Source of the DNA: an uncultured Chloroflexales bacterium | GTDB lineage: Bacteria; Chloroflexota; Chloroflexia; Chloroflexales; Chloroflexaceae | Direction of reading: 5' to 3' | Assembly: GCA_937902315.1 (NCBI GenBank) | Contig: CALGUG010000002.1 | Span: 1 to 64,000, forward strand | Length of the DNA stretch: 64,000 nt | Shown here: positions 10,094 through 17,787 of the stretch, in pieces | How positions within the stretch are numbered: position 1 is the first letter of the stretch | Layout: each line of letters starts with the position of its first letter | Translations under genes and position numbers: made by a program | Notes under the pieces: model-generated | What the model was told of the DNA's origin: nothing | Database searches by the model: none | The model's input: the letters and a program-made list of their open reading frames with translations, nothing else

Positions 10094-11137
10094 CTACTTC
10101 TTTGCCTTGGCCTTCTTTTGAATGTAGCGAGCGTGATAGGCTTGGCTGGCGCTGTTGGCCGCCTGCAGCAAGCTGATCACGCCCTGTTCGTCGCGCAGTT
10201 GTTGGCCCAACTGATTCAAAAAGCTCGTCAGCTCGTCGCCCAGCAAGACTTGCGAGCACATCACGCGGTCTTGCTCGAGCAGTTGCGGGATGAGCGTTTG
10301 AGCCGCGCTGATGGCTTGATCGACCGCGATCGGCTGGTTGTCTTTGATCTGACCCGCGTCGGCCAGCACGTCGTACAGACATTGGGTGAAGTGCAGGTTC
10401 GAGAAGATCTCGCCATCGGCCAGCACAATGCCCAAAACGTGGTTGGTCATGCTGCCCGTGCGGGTGGTCTGGGCGCCATAGCGTCGCGCGCGCAAGATGC
10501 TGCTCAGCACATACAGGAAGAGCGGCTCGTTCAGATCGCGCACGGTGATCACGCTAGGGAAGAGCGTTTGGGGCAGGATATGATCCTGCTCGTTGATGCG
10601 GCTGGTCAGCTCGCCCTGGCGACTCATGGTGCCGCTCTCGTAGGGCGCGTTGAGGGTGAAGGCTTCGTGGCTGTTATCGAAGGCCGAGAGGCTGTAGGCC
10701 GTGTCGCTGAATACCTTCGACTTCTCTGAGCCGGAATCGCCGATTGCAAAGCCATAACTGATGCAGTCGGGGCACTGCTTGCAGAAGTCGACGTTGTAGT
10801 CGCAGATCGGAATGCCGTTGCTATCGATGGCGACGCCGCGATCGTCGCTGCGCTTTGTCTTGCTATCTTTATCGTTCACCTCGGGGCTGATCAGGCCGTA
10901 GCGCCGCAACAGCTCGCGCCCGGTCAAGCGCTCGGGAGTGGTCTGCTTGCGCTTGAACATCACCAAACGCGAGATGATCTCGTTGTGGGTGACGCCAGCG
11001 TGCACTTGAGCCGTGTTCAGCTCGCCATCGGTCTGGAAGAGCGCATAGGAATCGGTTTCGCGCAGCAGAATGATATGGGCGTAGTGGCCCATCGGGCGGC
11101 CCGGCACTTCGTTTGGGAAGAAGCTCTCTTTCAACAT
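10094..11137 (-). CDS. csc2: Type I-D Cascade backbone Csc2 (Cas7 group)
   Basis: A 347-residue Cas7-type protein, copies of which form the helical backbone along the crRNA. It opens MLKESFFPNEVPGRPMGHY and has FQTDGELNTAQVHAG, both Csc2 hallmarks. A Cys cluster (CDYNVDFCKQCPDC) probably binds zinc. I chose the ATG at 11137, with GGAG 9 nt upstream, over one 23 codons earlier that has no family support. The C-terminus is Lys/Ala rich. It is followed closely by csc1 and is separated from cas10d by a 216-bp gap that holds an interspersed element. Confidence 0.93.
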   Translation of the reverse strand: MLKESFFPNEVPGRPMGHYAHIILLRETDSYALFQTDGELNTAQVHAGVTHNEIISRLVMFKRKQTTPERLTGRELLRRYGLISPEVNDKDSKTKRSDDRGVAIDSNGIPICDYNVDFCKQCPDCISYGFAIGDSGSEKSKVFSDTAYSLSAFDNSHEAFTLNAPYESGTMSRQGELTSRINEQDHILPQTLFPSVITVRDLNEPLFLYVLSSILRARRYGAQTTRTGSMTNHVLGIVLADGEIFSNLHFTQCLYDVLADAGQIKDNQPIAVDQAISAAQTLIPQLLEQDRVMCSQVLLGDELTSFLNQLGQQLRDEQGVISLLQAANSASQAYHARYIQKKAKAKK

Positions 11138-11211
11138 AGTTTCGTTCTCCTGAATGTGTGATGCGAAATCTGTTTCGTTCTTGGGCGGCCTTTCCACGCA
11201 GGCCAAAAGGA

Positions 11212-11297
11212 CCTCATTTGTTGGGCGGGATGTTGATAGCCGAAGGCGGACGCGGTGAGGACCGCATGGGAGCTAGAAGTCTCGCCGCCAAAGCGAT
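11212..11297 (-). repeat. Interspersed element B, copy 2
   Basis: Reverse-orientation copy with the blocks TTGTTGGGCGGGATGTTGA, TAGCCGAAGGCGGACGC, GACCGCATGGGAG and CTCGCCGCCA. It occupies most of the csc2-cas10d gap. Confidence 0.8.
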
Positions 11298-11353
11298 AAA
11301 CTTGTGGCTCCGCCGACGCTTCAACACCACCCGAAGCGTTTCGATCGAATCCG

Positions 11354-14300
11354 TTACACACCCTCGTCATCTTCATCTTGAGGATCGGGCGAGATACCAC
11401 GTTCCTGCCATTCCCGGCGCTGCTCGGCGATATAGATCGCTTCGCAGGCGTTTTTCAAAAGGTTGAGCTGTTTGCCAGCCAAGGCGGCCCGATTGCCCGC
11501 GAAGACGCCGTAGTAGATCGTATCGACGAAGTAGGCGGCGAAATCGTCGATCGCGGCCTCGATCTGTTGGTACTTCTCGGCGGGTGTGCCCTCGTAGAGC
11601 CAGAGGGGAATGGTTCCCGATGTGCCCGGGCCCTTGATCGCTTCGAGCGACTTGCGCAGACGGCCGCTGATCAGCTCGCGCAGGGCCGAAGCGTCGTCGA
11701 AGAGGCGGAGATTGGCCTCCAGCAGGGTGTCGGCGGCTTCGCGAATAGGGCGCAGAATGGCGTTGCTATTCAGTCGACCGCCATGGCGATAGAAGCGTCG
11801 GTAGCGCAGCACAAGCTCGCGTGCATGAGACATCGATGGATCTCCTTTGCCAATGTAGTCATCAACCAGGTTGACATAAACCGTCGCTTTGTAGCCGCTC
11901 GGGGCATCGTTGCCTTCGCGGCGCAGCGACTTTTTGAGGTAGTGGAAGGCGTAGAGCGGCGAGGTGGCCAGATTGCGCGCCAAGGGCGCAATCTCGTGCC
12001 AGCGATAGTCGAAGCCGCCCGCGCCCGACTTGGCATTGCCCTCCATATGCACAAAGTAGCCAGCGGTCAGGCGCTGCAGGGCGGGCAAGAGCTCGTCGAT
12101 ATTGAAGCGGCCCGGGGTGCGGCGGCTCTTGGCGCGCAGTTCGGGCAGGCGCGAAGGCTCGGTCAAATAGCCGATAAAGGCGTGGGCGCTGTCGAAGGCG
12201 ACCGTTTCGGCCAGTTCCGTTGCCTCTTGAATGCTCGGCAGCATACTCTCGCTGGCTAGGACTTTGATATCGAGTACCAGCGGCAACACCAGCGCAAGGA
12301 AGGCCGGGTTGATCCAAGCTTCGGCGTCTTTGGCGTCGCGATCGGAGGGCGGAATGCCCACAAAGCTGAAGGTGATCGCCTCTTGCTCGCTGAAGCGCAG
12401 CCGGAAGAGCCGATCGTCTTCCTCTTGCTCGATCTGCCTGGGGTGCAGCATCAGATCTTGCAGCCGTTGGAAGGTCTCGGGCAACAGCTCATACTTGGCT
12501 GTGTTGGGGTCGGGCTGCAAGACTTTGCGCAGCGTGGTGAAGCTGACGCTCTTGAGGCGGTCTTGCATGGCGCGCATAACGGTGAGTGTTTCGGGCGTGA
12601 AGAAATAGGTCGGGTAGAAGAAGAGGTAGCGCAGCTTGCGCTTTTCGAAGTTGCCGCCGCTCTCGCGTCCGCGCTTCATCAACAGCTGGCGCAGCATCAT
12701 TTCCATGCTGCATACCGCGCAGATATGGCGAATCGCGTTGCTGCTGTGCAAGGCTTGCTTGTTGGTGTAGACCATGGGCGCGAAGAGGATGGCCGCCTCT
12801 TGCTGCATGTCTACGCTGTAGGGCGACGAGCAGAGCGAACAGACGCGGCTGGCTCGGCTGACTTTGTGAGCGTTCGCGTAGCGCCTTAGCTCTTGCTCCA
12901 TGCGTTCGCGCAAAGGCACAGCTGGGCTGTCGGCGAAACGCAGATGGTCGATCACATACTGGCGGATCTCGTTCCAGCCCTCTTGAGCCTTGATCTCGTC
13001 GGGCAGATGTTGGGCCATGCCTTGGGCCAAAGCGCGGATAAACTCGTTCCACTGCTCGGGGTCTTTGCCGGGCGTGTTCTGGCGATGGAGCGCGGCCACG
13101 TAGTACCAGCCGTAGGGCACGCCGCCCGCCGTGCGATTGGTATTGATCTTCTTGAACTCGTCGCGGATCTGGCTGGCGCCCAGTTGCTCCAACAGCCAGC
13201 CTTCGCTATCGAACTCGGATGCGTGTTCGGCGGCCAGCTTGGCCAAGAAGGCCGAGACTTCGGCCATGCGGTCGACTTCGGGCGCGACGGGCAGATCGTC
13301 GGGCAGCGGCGCCGATGCCATGTTTTTGGCGTTGATGCTCTCGTAGCGCTTTTGGGCGTCCGACTTAGCCATCATACGCTGTTCGGCGAAGCGCGGCCCG
13401 ATCTGAGCTAGGGCGGCTGGCGAGAAGAAGAGATGGTAGTAGTTGGCATATTTCAGCCCTTTGCCGTCGCGGCTGAAGCCGGTCAGGTTGCGTTCAAGCT
13501 GGGCGCGCCCGCGCTTTTGAATCTCGAGCACCACCTGATCGGCCACCGCCTCGATGCTGGGCGCGGCTGGCGCGCTCTTGCGGGTGAGGTAGACTACGCC
13601 GGTCGGCGCGTACAAGAGCGGCTCGCGCTGGTCTTTGACGGCGTAGGCGCTGACGGTGGCGTTATGGATCAGATTGGTGATCACACCGCGCAGATCGGAT
13701 AGATGGTGGTAGGTCAGGGCAACGCCGACCTCGCCATCGTCGAACGATGCCAGCTTGCGTTGGATACTGGGATGCTGAACAACATCGATCGGTGTGCGCC
13801 CAAGATAGGCCAGATAGTCGGCCATGGTTGCCAGATCGGTGGCCAGCAGAATCTTGCGTGTTTCGGCTTGGAAGCTGAGATGGCTCAGATTGTGCATAAC
13901 GCCCCACTGCAACTGGGTGTTCGAGGCGATGTAGATCAGCTCGTGCAGGTAGTTGTCGAGCGGGCCGAGCGGTGCTAAGAAGCGATCGATGCCCAGCTTG
14001 ACGCACCACTGGCCGATGATGGCGCTGACCGTGTCGAGGTGCACGGCCGGATTGACCGTGTGGTGTTGCAGGCCGTAGCTCTGCAACTGGGCGTCGACAT
14101 CGGGCAGCTTGAGCCAGTCGTGCAGGGTGAAACCCGCGCAGAACAAGCGATAGCAGGTTTCGTCGAATTCGCGCTCGAACCTGCGCACGCCCCAGCGCTT
14201 GAGCGTGCGCGCGATCTGAGCCGTCGGCAGAATGCCATTGACGATGTGGGCGCGCATGGTTTGGTCGTCGCCGTAGCGTTTGACCTCTTCGGCCGTCTTG

Positions 14301-14587
14301 CCCTCGTTCAGCCGGTCGATCACAAAGTTGCCGCCTTTGGCCGCCGTATGCCCCAACAGGGCCGATAAGCGTGGCACAACATGCTCGGCATAGTCGCGCA
14401 AAACCGTATCGTCGGGATCGGTTTTCTGCAAGGCGTCTTTGAGCAACACTGCGAAGAGCGGTTCGGGCGCCAGTTGAACAGGCTCGTCGCTTTTGCTGTC
14501 GTTCGACAGGCTCGCCATAGAATCGAGGTCGAGCGGCTCGTCGTCATCGAAATAGTTTTCTTCAAAGGGATCTTGAGGAATGCTCAT
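11354..14587 (-). CDS. cas10d: Type I-D large subunit Cas10d (Csc3) with HD nuclease domain
   Basis: A 1,077-residue large subunit. In subtype I-D the HD nuclease, elsewhere fused to Cas3, sits at the N-terminus of Cas10d; here the metal-binding pair His156-Asp157 is seen in GFTLHDWLKL. The middle holds a four-Cys zinc-binding region (CSLC about 590, then HICAVC) and a Cas10-like palm that normally lacks the cyclase GGDD motif; I see no GGDD. It recognises the PAM and supplies DNA cleavage with Cas3'. The first 40 residues are very acidic. It starts 13 bp after the cas3' stop, so the two are probably co-translated. Length is normal for the family. Confidence 0.94.
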   Translation of the reverse strand: MSIPQDPFEENYFDDDEPLDLDSMASLSNDSKSDEPVQLAPEPLFAVLLKDALQKTDPDDTVLRDYAEHVVPRLSALLGHTAAKGGNFVIDRLNEGKTAEEVKRYGDDQTMRAHIVNGILPTAQIARTLKRWGVRRFEREFDETCYRLFCAGFTLHDWLKLPDVDAQLQSYGLQHHTVNPAVHLDTVSAIIGQWCVKLGIDRFLAPLGPLDNYLHELIYIASNTQLQWGVMHNLSHLSFQAETRKILLATDLATMADYLAYLGRTPIDVVQHPSIQRKLASFDDGEVGVALTYHHLSDLRGVITNLIHNATVSAYAVKDQREPLLYAPTGVVYLTRKSAPAAPSIEAVADQVVLEIQKRGRAQLERNLTGFSRDGKGLKYANYYHLFFSPAALAQIGPRFAEQRMMAKSDAQKRYESINAKNMASAPLPDDLPVAPEVDRMAEVSAFLAKLAAEHASEFDSEGWLLEQLGASQIRDEFKKINTNRTAGGVPYGWYYVAALHRQNTPGKDPEQWNEFIRALAQGMAQHLPDEIKAQEGWNEIRQYVIDHLRFADSPAVPLRERMEQELRRYANAHKVSRASRVCSLCSSPYSVDMQQEAAILFAPMVYTNKQALHSSNAIRHICAVCSMEMMLRQLLMKRGRESGGNFEKRKLRYLFFYPTYFFTPETLTVMRAMQDRLKSVSFTTLRKVLQPDPNTAKYELLPETFQRLQDLMLHPRQIEQEEDDRLFRLRFSEQEAITFSFVGIPPSDRDAKDAEAWINPAFLALVLPLVLDIKVLASESMLPSIQEATELAETVAFDSAHAFIGYLTEPSRLPELRAKSRRTPGRFNIDELLPALQRLTAGYFVHMEGNAKSGAGGFDYRWHEIAPLARNLATSPLYAFHYLKKSLRREGNDAPSGYKATVYVNLVDDYIGKGDPSMSHARELVLRYRRFYRHGGRLNSNAILRPIREAADTLLEANLRLFDDASALRELISGRLRKSLEAIKGPGTSGTIPLWLYEGTPAEKYQQIEAAIDDFAAYFVDTIYYGVFAGNRAALAGKQLNLLKNACEAIYIAEQRREWQERGISPDPQDEDDEGV

Positions 14588-14600
14588 AGCCTATCCTTAG

Positions 14601-16733
14601 TTAACAAATGATCGCTCCGCCCGGCTGCTTGTCTTTGCGGCTGCGCAACAGGCTGTCGAGCAAGAGCGCCGTGCGTCCGAAGGTGATCGTTCCGCTGCGT
14701 GGGTCGGCGGTGGGAGCGTTTTTGTAGCGAAACAGCGGCATATTCCCACTCAGGTAAAGGCTGCGCCGCACCTGTTGCGGATCGAGGTCGGGGATCAGTA
14801 GAGCTACCATTCTGGTGTTGAGCAGGCGATCGTTGATCGGATTGAGATCGGCTTGGCTCAGGTCTGCGATGCTAAAGCCAGCGAGCACTTGGGCAGTGCC
14901 CAGCTTCTCTTCGCCCCAGCGGCTGGCTGTCGGCGTCAGCACAATGCTCGGATGCTCGCGTTTGGGCAGCAGCCCACGCCAGCGGAAGAAGAAGAGTTGA
15001 CGTTTGAGCCAGTTCGGGTAGTGCTTCATGCCGAGCGCGTTGGCGCGCTTCTCAAATTCGGCCCGCTCGATCAGCTCGACGTGGGCATACGACAAAAGCC
15101 AGAGCAGATCGTACGAGAGCAGCTCGCCCTCGTCGTCTTTCAGCAAGCCGCAGGGCAAGCTGCCAGAGCCGCGGAACGCTTGCGCCTCTTGTACCAACTC
15201 AGCTTGACCTTCTTGCTTATAGCGCTCCCAATCCTTGAACGCCTCTTGCATCTTGCTTTGGGTTAAGATCCCATAGCGCCTGTGCAGCTTCGGAATCAGC
15301 TCGGCGAAGCTGCTGCGATTTTCTTTCTTTGAAAGCTCAGATAGCACTTTGGCGGGCTGGAAGCGCCCCCATAGCCGCGGATAGTGTCGGAATGCCGTCG
15401 GGTGTAGGAAGACCCCATCGTTGATGATGCGACTCAGTTCGTCGCGCTGAAGCTGCATATCTGGCTCTAGCTTGGGCGGTTTGCCATCGATGCTTTTAGT
15501 CAGCCGTTCATAGATGAAGTTCGGCACGAGCGCGATCGCCTTGTACTCGGTGAAGCGCTGGAAGACGCCTGCGCTATCTTGATAGCCGTCGTGACGCCCT
15601 AAGCGCCCCAAACGCTGCATAAAGCTGCCCGCATCGCTCGATTCGAAGATTAGCAGATTGATGTGGAAGTCGACGCCCACATCGACCGTCGAGGTGCCGA
15701 CCAGAATATCGGCGTCGTAGGAGGCTTTGCGGGTCGAGCGCCCGTTCAAGCCCGTGTTGGGCGCCACGCGGATATGGCTTGGCAGGCTGGCCCGCAGTTC
15801 TTCGACGATCTGCAAAGCGCTCGCCACCGAGTTGACGATGATGGCCGCTTTGGCCGCTTTGCCATGGCGTTGGAACCAGGGTAAAAGCTGCTGCACGATG
15901 CCCTCTTGAAGCCATTCGCTCGCTTGCTGTGGCACAAATTCGATCGAGCTAGCCTGTAGAATACGCCGCCAACCAGCGCCCGGATCTGCGCCATGCCGAT
16001 ACCAGCCCTCGCGCTGCGGCTCGATCAGGCGTAGTCGATCGCCGAAGCCGAGCCGCTGTAAGGGCGCCAAAAGCTGCTCGTCGGGTGTCGCCGAGAGGAA
16101 GAGCGTTTTGGGCGGGCGGGCCGATTGTTCGTGCAAAAAGAGCAGCCCCGTGAGCACGGCGGTGATCTGGGCGATATCGAAGATATGAAACTCGTCGAAG
16201 GTGAACTGGTTGAAGAGCATGCTCAATTTGCCGACGATGTGGGCCGAGGCACGCCCTCGCTCTTGGTAAAAGAACTGCAGCATCGCATGCAGCAGATCGG
16301 GGTTTGAGAGCACTAAGCTATGGCGATTCAGTTCGCGCAACAACATGTCGCCGCGCGATAAACCATTGCTCTCGGCCAAAAGCTCATCTAGGATCGGCCC
16401 CGAGATCTGGCCTACATCGCGCGCATCGCCCTGCCACTGGGGCAAGAGCTGCTGGCTGTTGCGCAGCTGATCTTGGGCCAGTTCGTTGGTGGGGTACAAG
16501 CCCATAATCGCGTGTTTTTGGCTTAGGAAAGGCAGTAAGCCAGCTAGGCTTTTGCCATCGCCCGTCATGGCGGTGTTGATCACCACATCGATCGCGGGAT
16601 CGATCAGGGCGCGGTAGGTCTCCAGTTGATGCTGTGAGAGCTGCCAGCCATGCGGCAGAATTCGTGCGATCTCAGCAGGTATGCTGGCGGGATCGGCTAG
16701 CTTCGAATAGACCGGAAGTGTCGCGATTTGCAT
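14601..16733 (-). CDS. cas3: CRISPR-associated helicase Cas3' (type I-D)
   Basis: A 710-residue superfamily 2 helicase without an HD domain, as expected in type I-D where the nuclease is on Cas10d. Visible motifs are Walker A TGDGKS (residues 57-62), the DEFH box (FTFDEFHIFD), motif III SAT (FLSATPD) and motif VI QRLGRLGRH. It is recruited after R-loop formation to unwind target DNA. I chose the ATG at 16733, with GGAG just upstream, over one eight codons earlier. It is the first cas gene; its promoter region is at 16822-16853. Confidence 0.95.
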   Translation of the reverse strand: MQIATLPVYSKLADPASIPAEIARILPHGWQLSQHQLETYRALIDPAIDVVINTAMTGDGKSLAGLLPFLSQKHAIMGLYPTNELAQDQLRNSQQLLPQWQGDARDVGQISGPILDELLAESNGLSRGDMLLRELNRHSLVLSNPDLLHAMLQFFYQERGRASAHIVGKLSMLFNQFTFDEFHIFDIAQITAVLTGLLFLHEQSARPPKTLFLSATPDEQLLAPLQRLGFGDRLRLIEPQREGWYRHGADPGAGWRRILQASSIEFVPQQASEWLQEGIVQQLLPWFQRHGKAAKAAIIVNSVASALQIVEELRASLPSHIRVAPNTGLNGRSTRKASYDADILVGTSTVDVGVDFHINLLIFESSDAGSFMQRLGRLGRHDGYQDSAGVFQRFTEYKAIALVPNFIYERLTKSIDGKPPKLEPDMQLQRDELSRIINDGVFLHPTAFRHYPRLWGRFQPAKVLSELSKKENRSSFAELIPKLHRRYGILTQSKMQEAFKDWERYKQEGQAELVQEAQAFRGSGSLPCGLLKDDEGELLSYDLLWLLSYAHVELIERAEFEKRANALGMKHYPNWLKRQLFFFRWRGLLPKREHPSIVLTPTASRWGEEKLGTAQVLAGFSIADLSQADLNPINDRLLNTRMVALLIPDLDPQQVRRSLYLSGNMPLFRYKNAPTADPRSGTITFGRTALLLDSLLRSRKDKQPGGAIIC

Positions 16734-16821
16734 GGTGTCTCCAAGGTTGCTGCGCAAGCCTCTTCAAACAAGTCTCACTCTTATTAGTTACAAGTGCTGT
16801 AATGTTCGTTCCCTTAGACCG

Positions 16822-16853
16822 AATATAGCATATCGATTAAGACTCACTGAGTC
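16822..16853 (-). promoter_or_regulatory. Candidate cas operon promoter and palindromic operator
   Basis: On the minus strand a -10 candidate TATATT (16822-16827) lies in GATATGCTATATTC, 11 nt of which (GATATGCTATA) are shared with the pseudo-crRNA promoter at 17756. No good -35 box is present. In its place is a perfect palindrome, GACTCA-C-TGAGTC on the + strand (16841-16853), a likely activator or repressor site. The predicted start is about 80-90 nt upstream of cas3'. Confidence 0.5.
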
Positions 16854-16876
16854 CTATTTGGCGTAAAACCGAGGTG

Positions 16877-17041
16877 ATATAAAATCCGGTTAATTATTTT
16901 TCTATTTGGCCTTCGGCAGAGTGGAACTTAACTATTTTTGTTGTGTGAATTTCGCGCTATCGCGCGAAATTCACACAACCTCTTTCCCAGTTTTTGCTTT
17001 TCCTGCATTACAAGAGCGCACGTCTTTAAACAGATTTGGTA
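16877..17041. repeat. Interspersed element A, copy 2, with nested hairpin
   Basis: A diverged copy with termini near AAAATCCGG and CAGATTTGGTA and the internal block TTTGGCCTTCGGCAGAGTGG. It carries an insertion at 16940-16979 that is a perfect 18-bp palindrome (GTTGTGTGAATTTCGCGC, loop TATC). The same insertion type is seen in the copies near 19.0, 49.5 and 61.7 kb. It lies between the LuxR-type gene and the cas promoter. Confidence 0.8.
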
Positions 17042-17058
17042 AGGTTATGAAATTGGAG

Positions 17059-17334
17059 TTAGCTGAGCTTGTTGTAATACAAGGTAAATTGCCGAATGAG
17101 TTCTGCCCAAGAGAGTTGGCGACCAAAAGCCGTTCGAGCTTTTTGTTTGATGCTATTTTTATAGTTCTCAATTGTTTTCGGGGAAACTACTAGCCTTTCT
17201 GCCAGAGCCGGTGTCACACATATTCCTTCTCGCCCGACTACTTCAGCAATTTCCCGTTCTTTTGCTCTCATTAGGGAAATTAACTTTATAGTGTTGTTAG
17301 AGGCTTGATAGGAGTCTTGATTCTGGTGATTCAT
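17059..17334 (-). CDS. Small LuxR/GerE-type HTH protein
   Basis: A 91-residue protein that is little more than a GerE-type helix-turn-helix. The line AKEREIAEVVGRE, then LAERLVVSPKTIENYKNSI, matches the DNA-recognition helices of LuxR/NarL output domains, but there is no receiver domain. The ATG at 17334 follows GGAG by 9 nt and lies 1 nt past the stop of the upstream coiled-coil gene. Position between the pseudo-crRNA target site and cas3' suggests a cas-locus regulator. Read-through into cas3' is possible but an inserted element intervenes. A toxin role under pseudo-crRNA repression cannot be excluded. Confidence 0.75.
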   Translation of the reverse strand: MNHQNQDSYQASNNTIKLISLMRAKEREIAEVVGREGICVTPALAERLVVSPKTIENYKNSIKQKARTAFGRQLSWAELIRQFTLYYNKLS

Positions 17335-17335
17335 T

Positions 17336-17503
17336 TTAAGAGTCTCCTTCCATATCTTTTGGAAAAAGGTTAATAAGCTCCCATTCCAGCTCTTGTAATT
17401 TACGGCGTTCTTCTTGGAGTTGATCCTCCAAGCGACGAATGCGTTTTTCACACTCTCGGTGTTGAGTTTCTAAACGACGATGCTTGTTAGATGTGCTTTT
17501 CAA
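17336..17503 (-). CDS. Small charged coiled-coil protein, TTG start
   Basis: A 55-residue protein read from TTG at 17503, with AGGAG 7 nt upstream and no better start. It is almost entirely a charged amphipathic helix (HRECEKRIRRLEDQLQ, then ERRKLQELEWELINLF), so a coiled-coil dimer is likely. I do not recognise a family. It is the first gene of a two-gene operon whose promoter region contains the pseudo-crRNA seed match and GTT PAM at 17542-17555. The leading hypotheses are a partner of the HTH protein or a small toxic or regulatory peptide. Confidence 0.65.
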   Translation of the reverse strand: MKSTSNKHRRLETQHRECEKRIRRLEDQLQEERRKLQELEWELINLFPKDMEGDS

Positions 17504-17541
17504 ACTAGTTCTCCTGTTTTATAGTATTATCATACTTTAAA

Positions 17542-17555
17542 GGTCATCATATAAC
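17542..17555 (-). promoter_or_regulatory. Predicted pseudo-crRNA target: GTT PAM plus 11-nt seed match
   Basis: Reading the minus strand from 17555: GTT, then ATATGATGACC (17552-17542). GTT fits the type I-D PAM (5'-GTN-3'). The 11 nt equal the first 11 nt of the spacer-like part of the RNA encoded at 17664-17749. After a short gap (C against TTT) a further 9 nt, AAAGTATGA, also match. The site is about 39-52 nt upstream of the TTG start at 17503, and AT-rich -10-like sequences (TATGATAATACTATAAA) follow it, so bound Cascade would block this promoter. Confidence 0.7.
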
Positions 17556-17663
17556 CCTCTAAGTAAATGGCGATCACTTACTATATACATGGAGACGTAA
17601 ATTTATTGATTTCAATCTATCATAATTTTCTTAAATTGTCATGAGGTAAAAATACCCATTCTT

Positions 17664-17749
17664 AATAAAAAATCCGCCAAGCGGATTCTGTAGTGTCATA
17701 CTTTGGGTCATCATATGTTTAAATCCGCCATGCGGATTTTATGCGACCC
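17664..17749 (-). ncRNA. CreR/CreA-like pseudo-crRNA (degenerate repeat, spacer-like segment, terminator)
   Basis: The segment 17717-17744 matches the first 28 + strand bases of the array repeat at 25 positions. It keeps the hairpin (ATCCGC/GCGGAT) and, on the minus strand, the handle as ATTTAAAC (7/8). The remaining 9 repeat bases have diverged. Downstream on the minus strand comes a spacer-like stretch beginning ATATGATGACCC (17716 to about 17689), then AATCCGC-TTG-GCGGATT and a T run (17688-17664), a second repeat-like stem acting as a Rho-independent terminator. A -10 box TATACT at 17756-17761 places the start near 17749. The RNA would be about 86 nt. This one-repeat, one-spacer layout beside the cas genes is that of CreR/CreA guides. 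The target is 17542-17555. Confidence 0.75.
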
Positions 17750-17755
17750 ACAAAA

Positions 17756-17761
17756 AGTATA
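17756..17761 (-). promoter_or_regulatory. -10 box of the pseudo-crRNA promoter
   Basis: TATACT on the minus strand within GATATGCTATACTTTTT. The TGCTATACTTTTT part is shared with the CRISPR leader promoter and GATATGCTATA with the cas3' promoter. There is no clear -35 box at the usual spacing, only the imperfect inverted repeat CTGAGG-CTATA-CCTTCAG, so an activator may be needed. Confidence 0.5.
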
Positions 17762-17787
17762 GCATATCTATTGCTGAAGGTATAGCC

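Noticed and set aside
17664..17688. A second repeat of a mini CRISPR array
   Set aside because: Only the stem resembles the repeat. It is followed by a T run and lacks the handle, so it is better read as a terminator.
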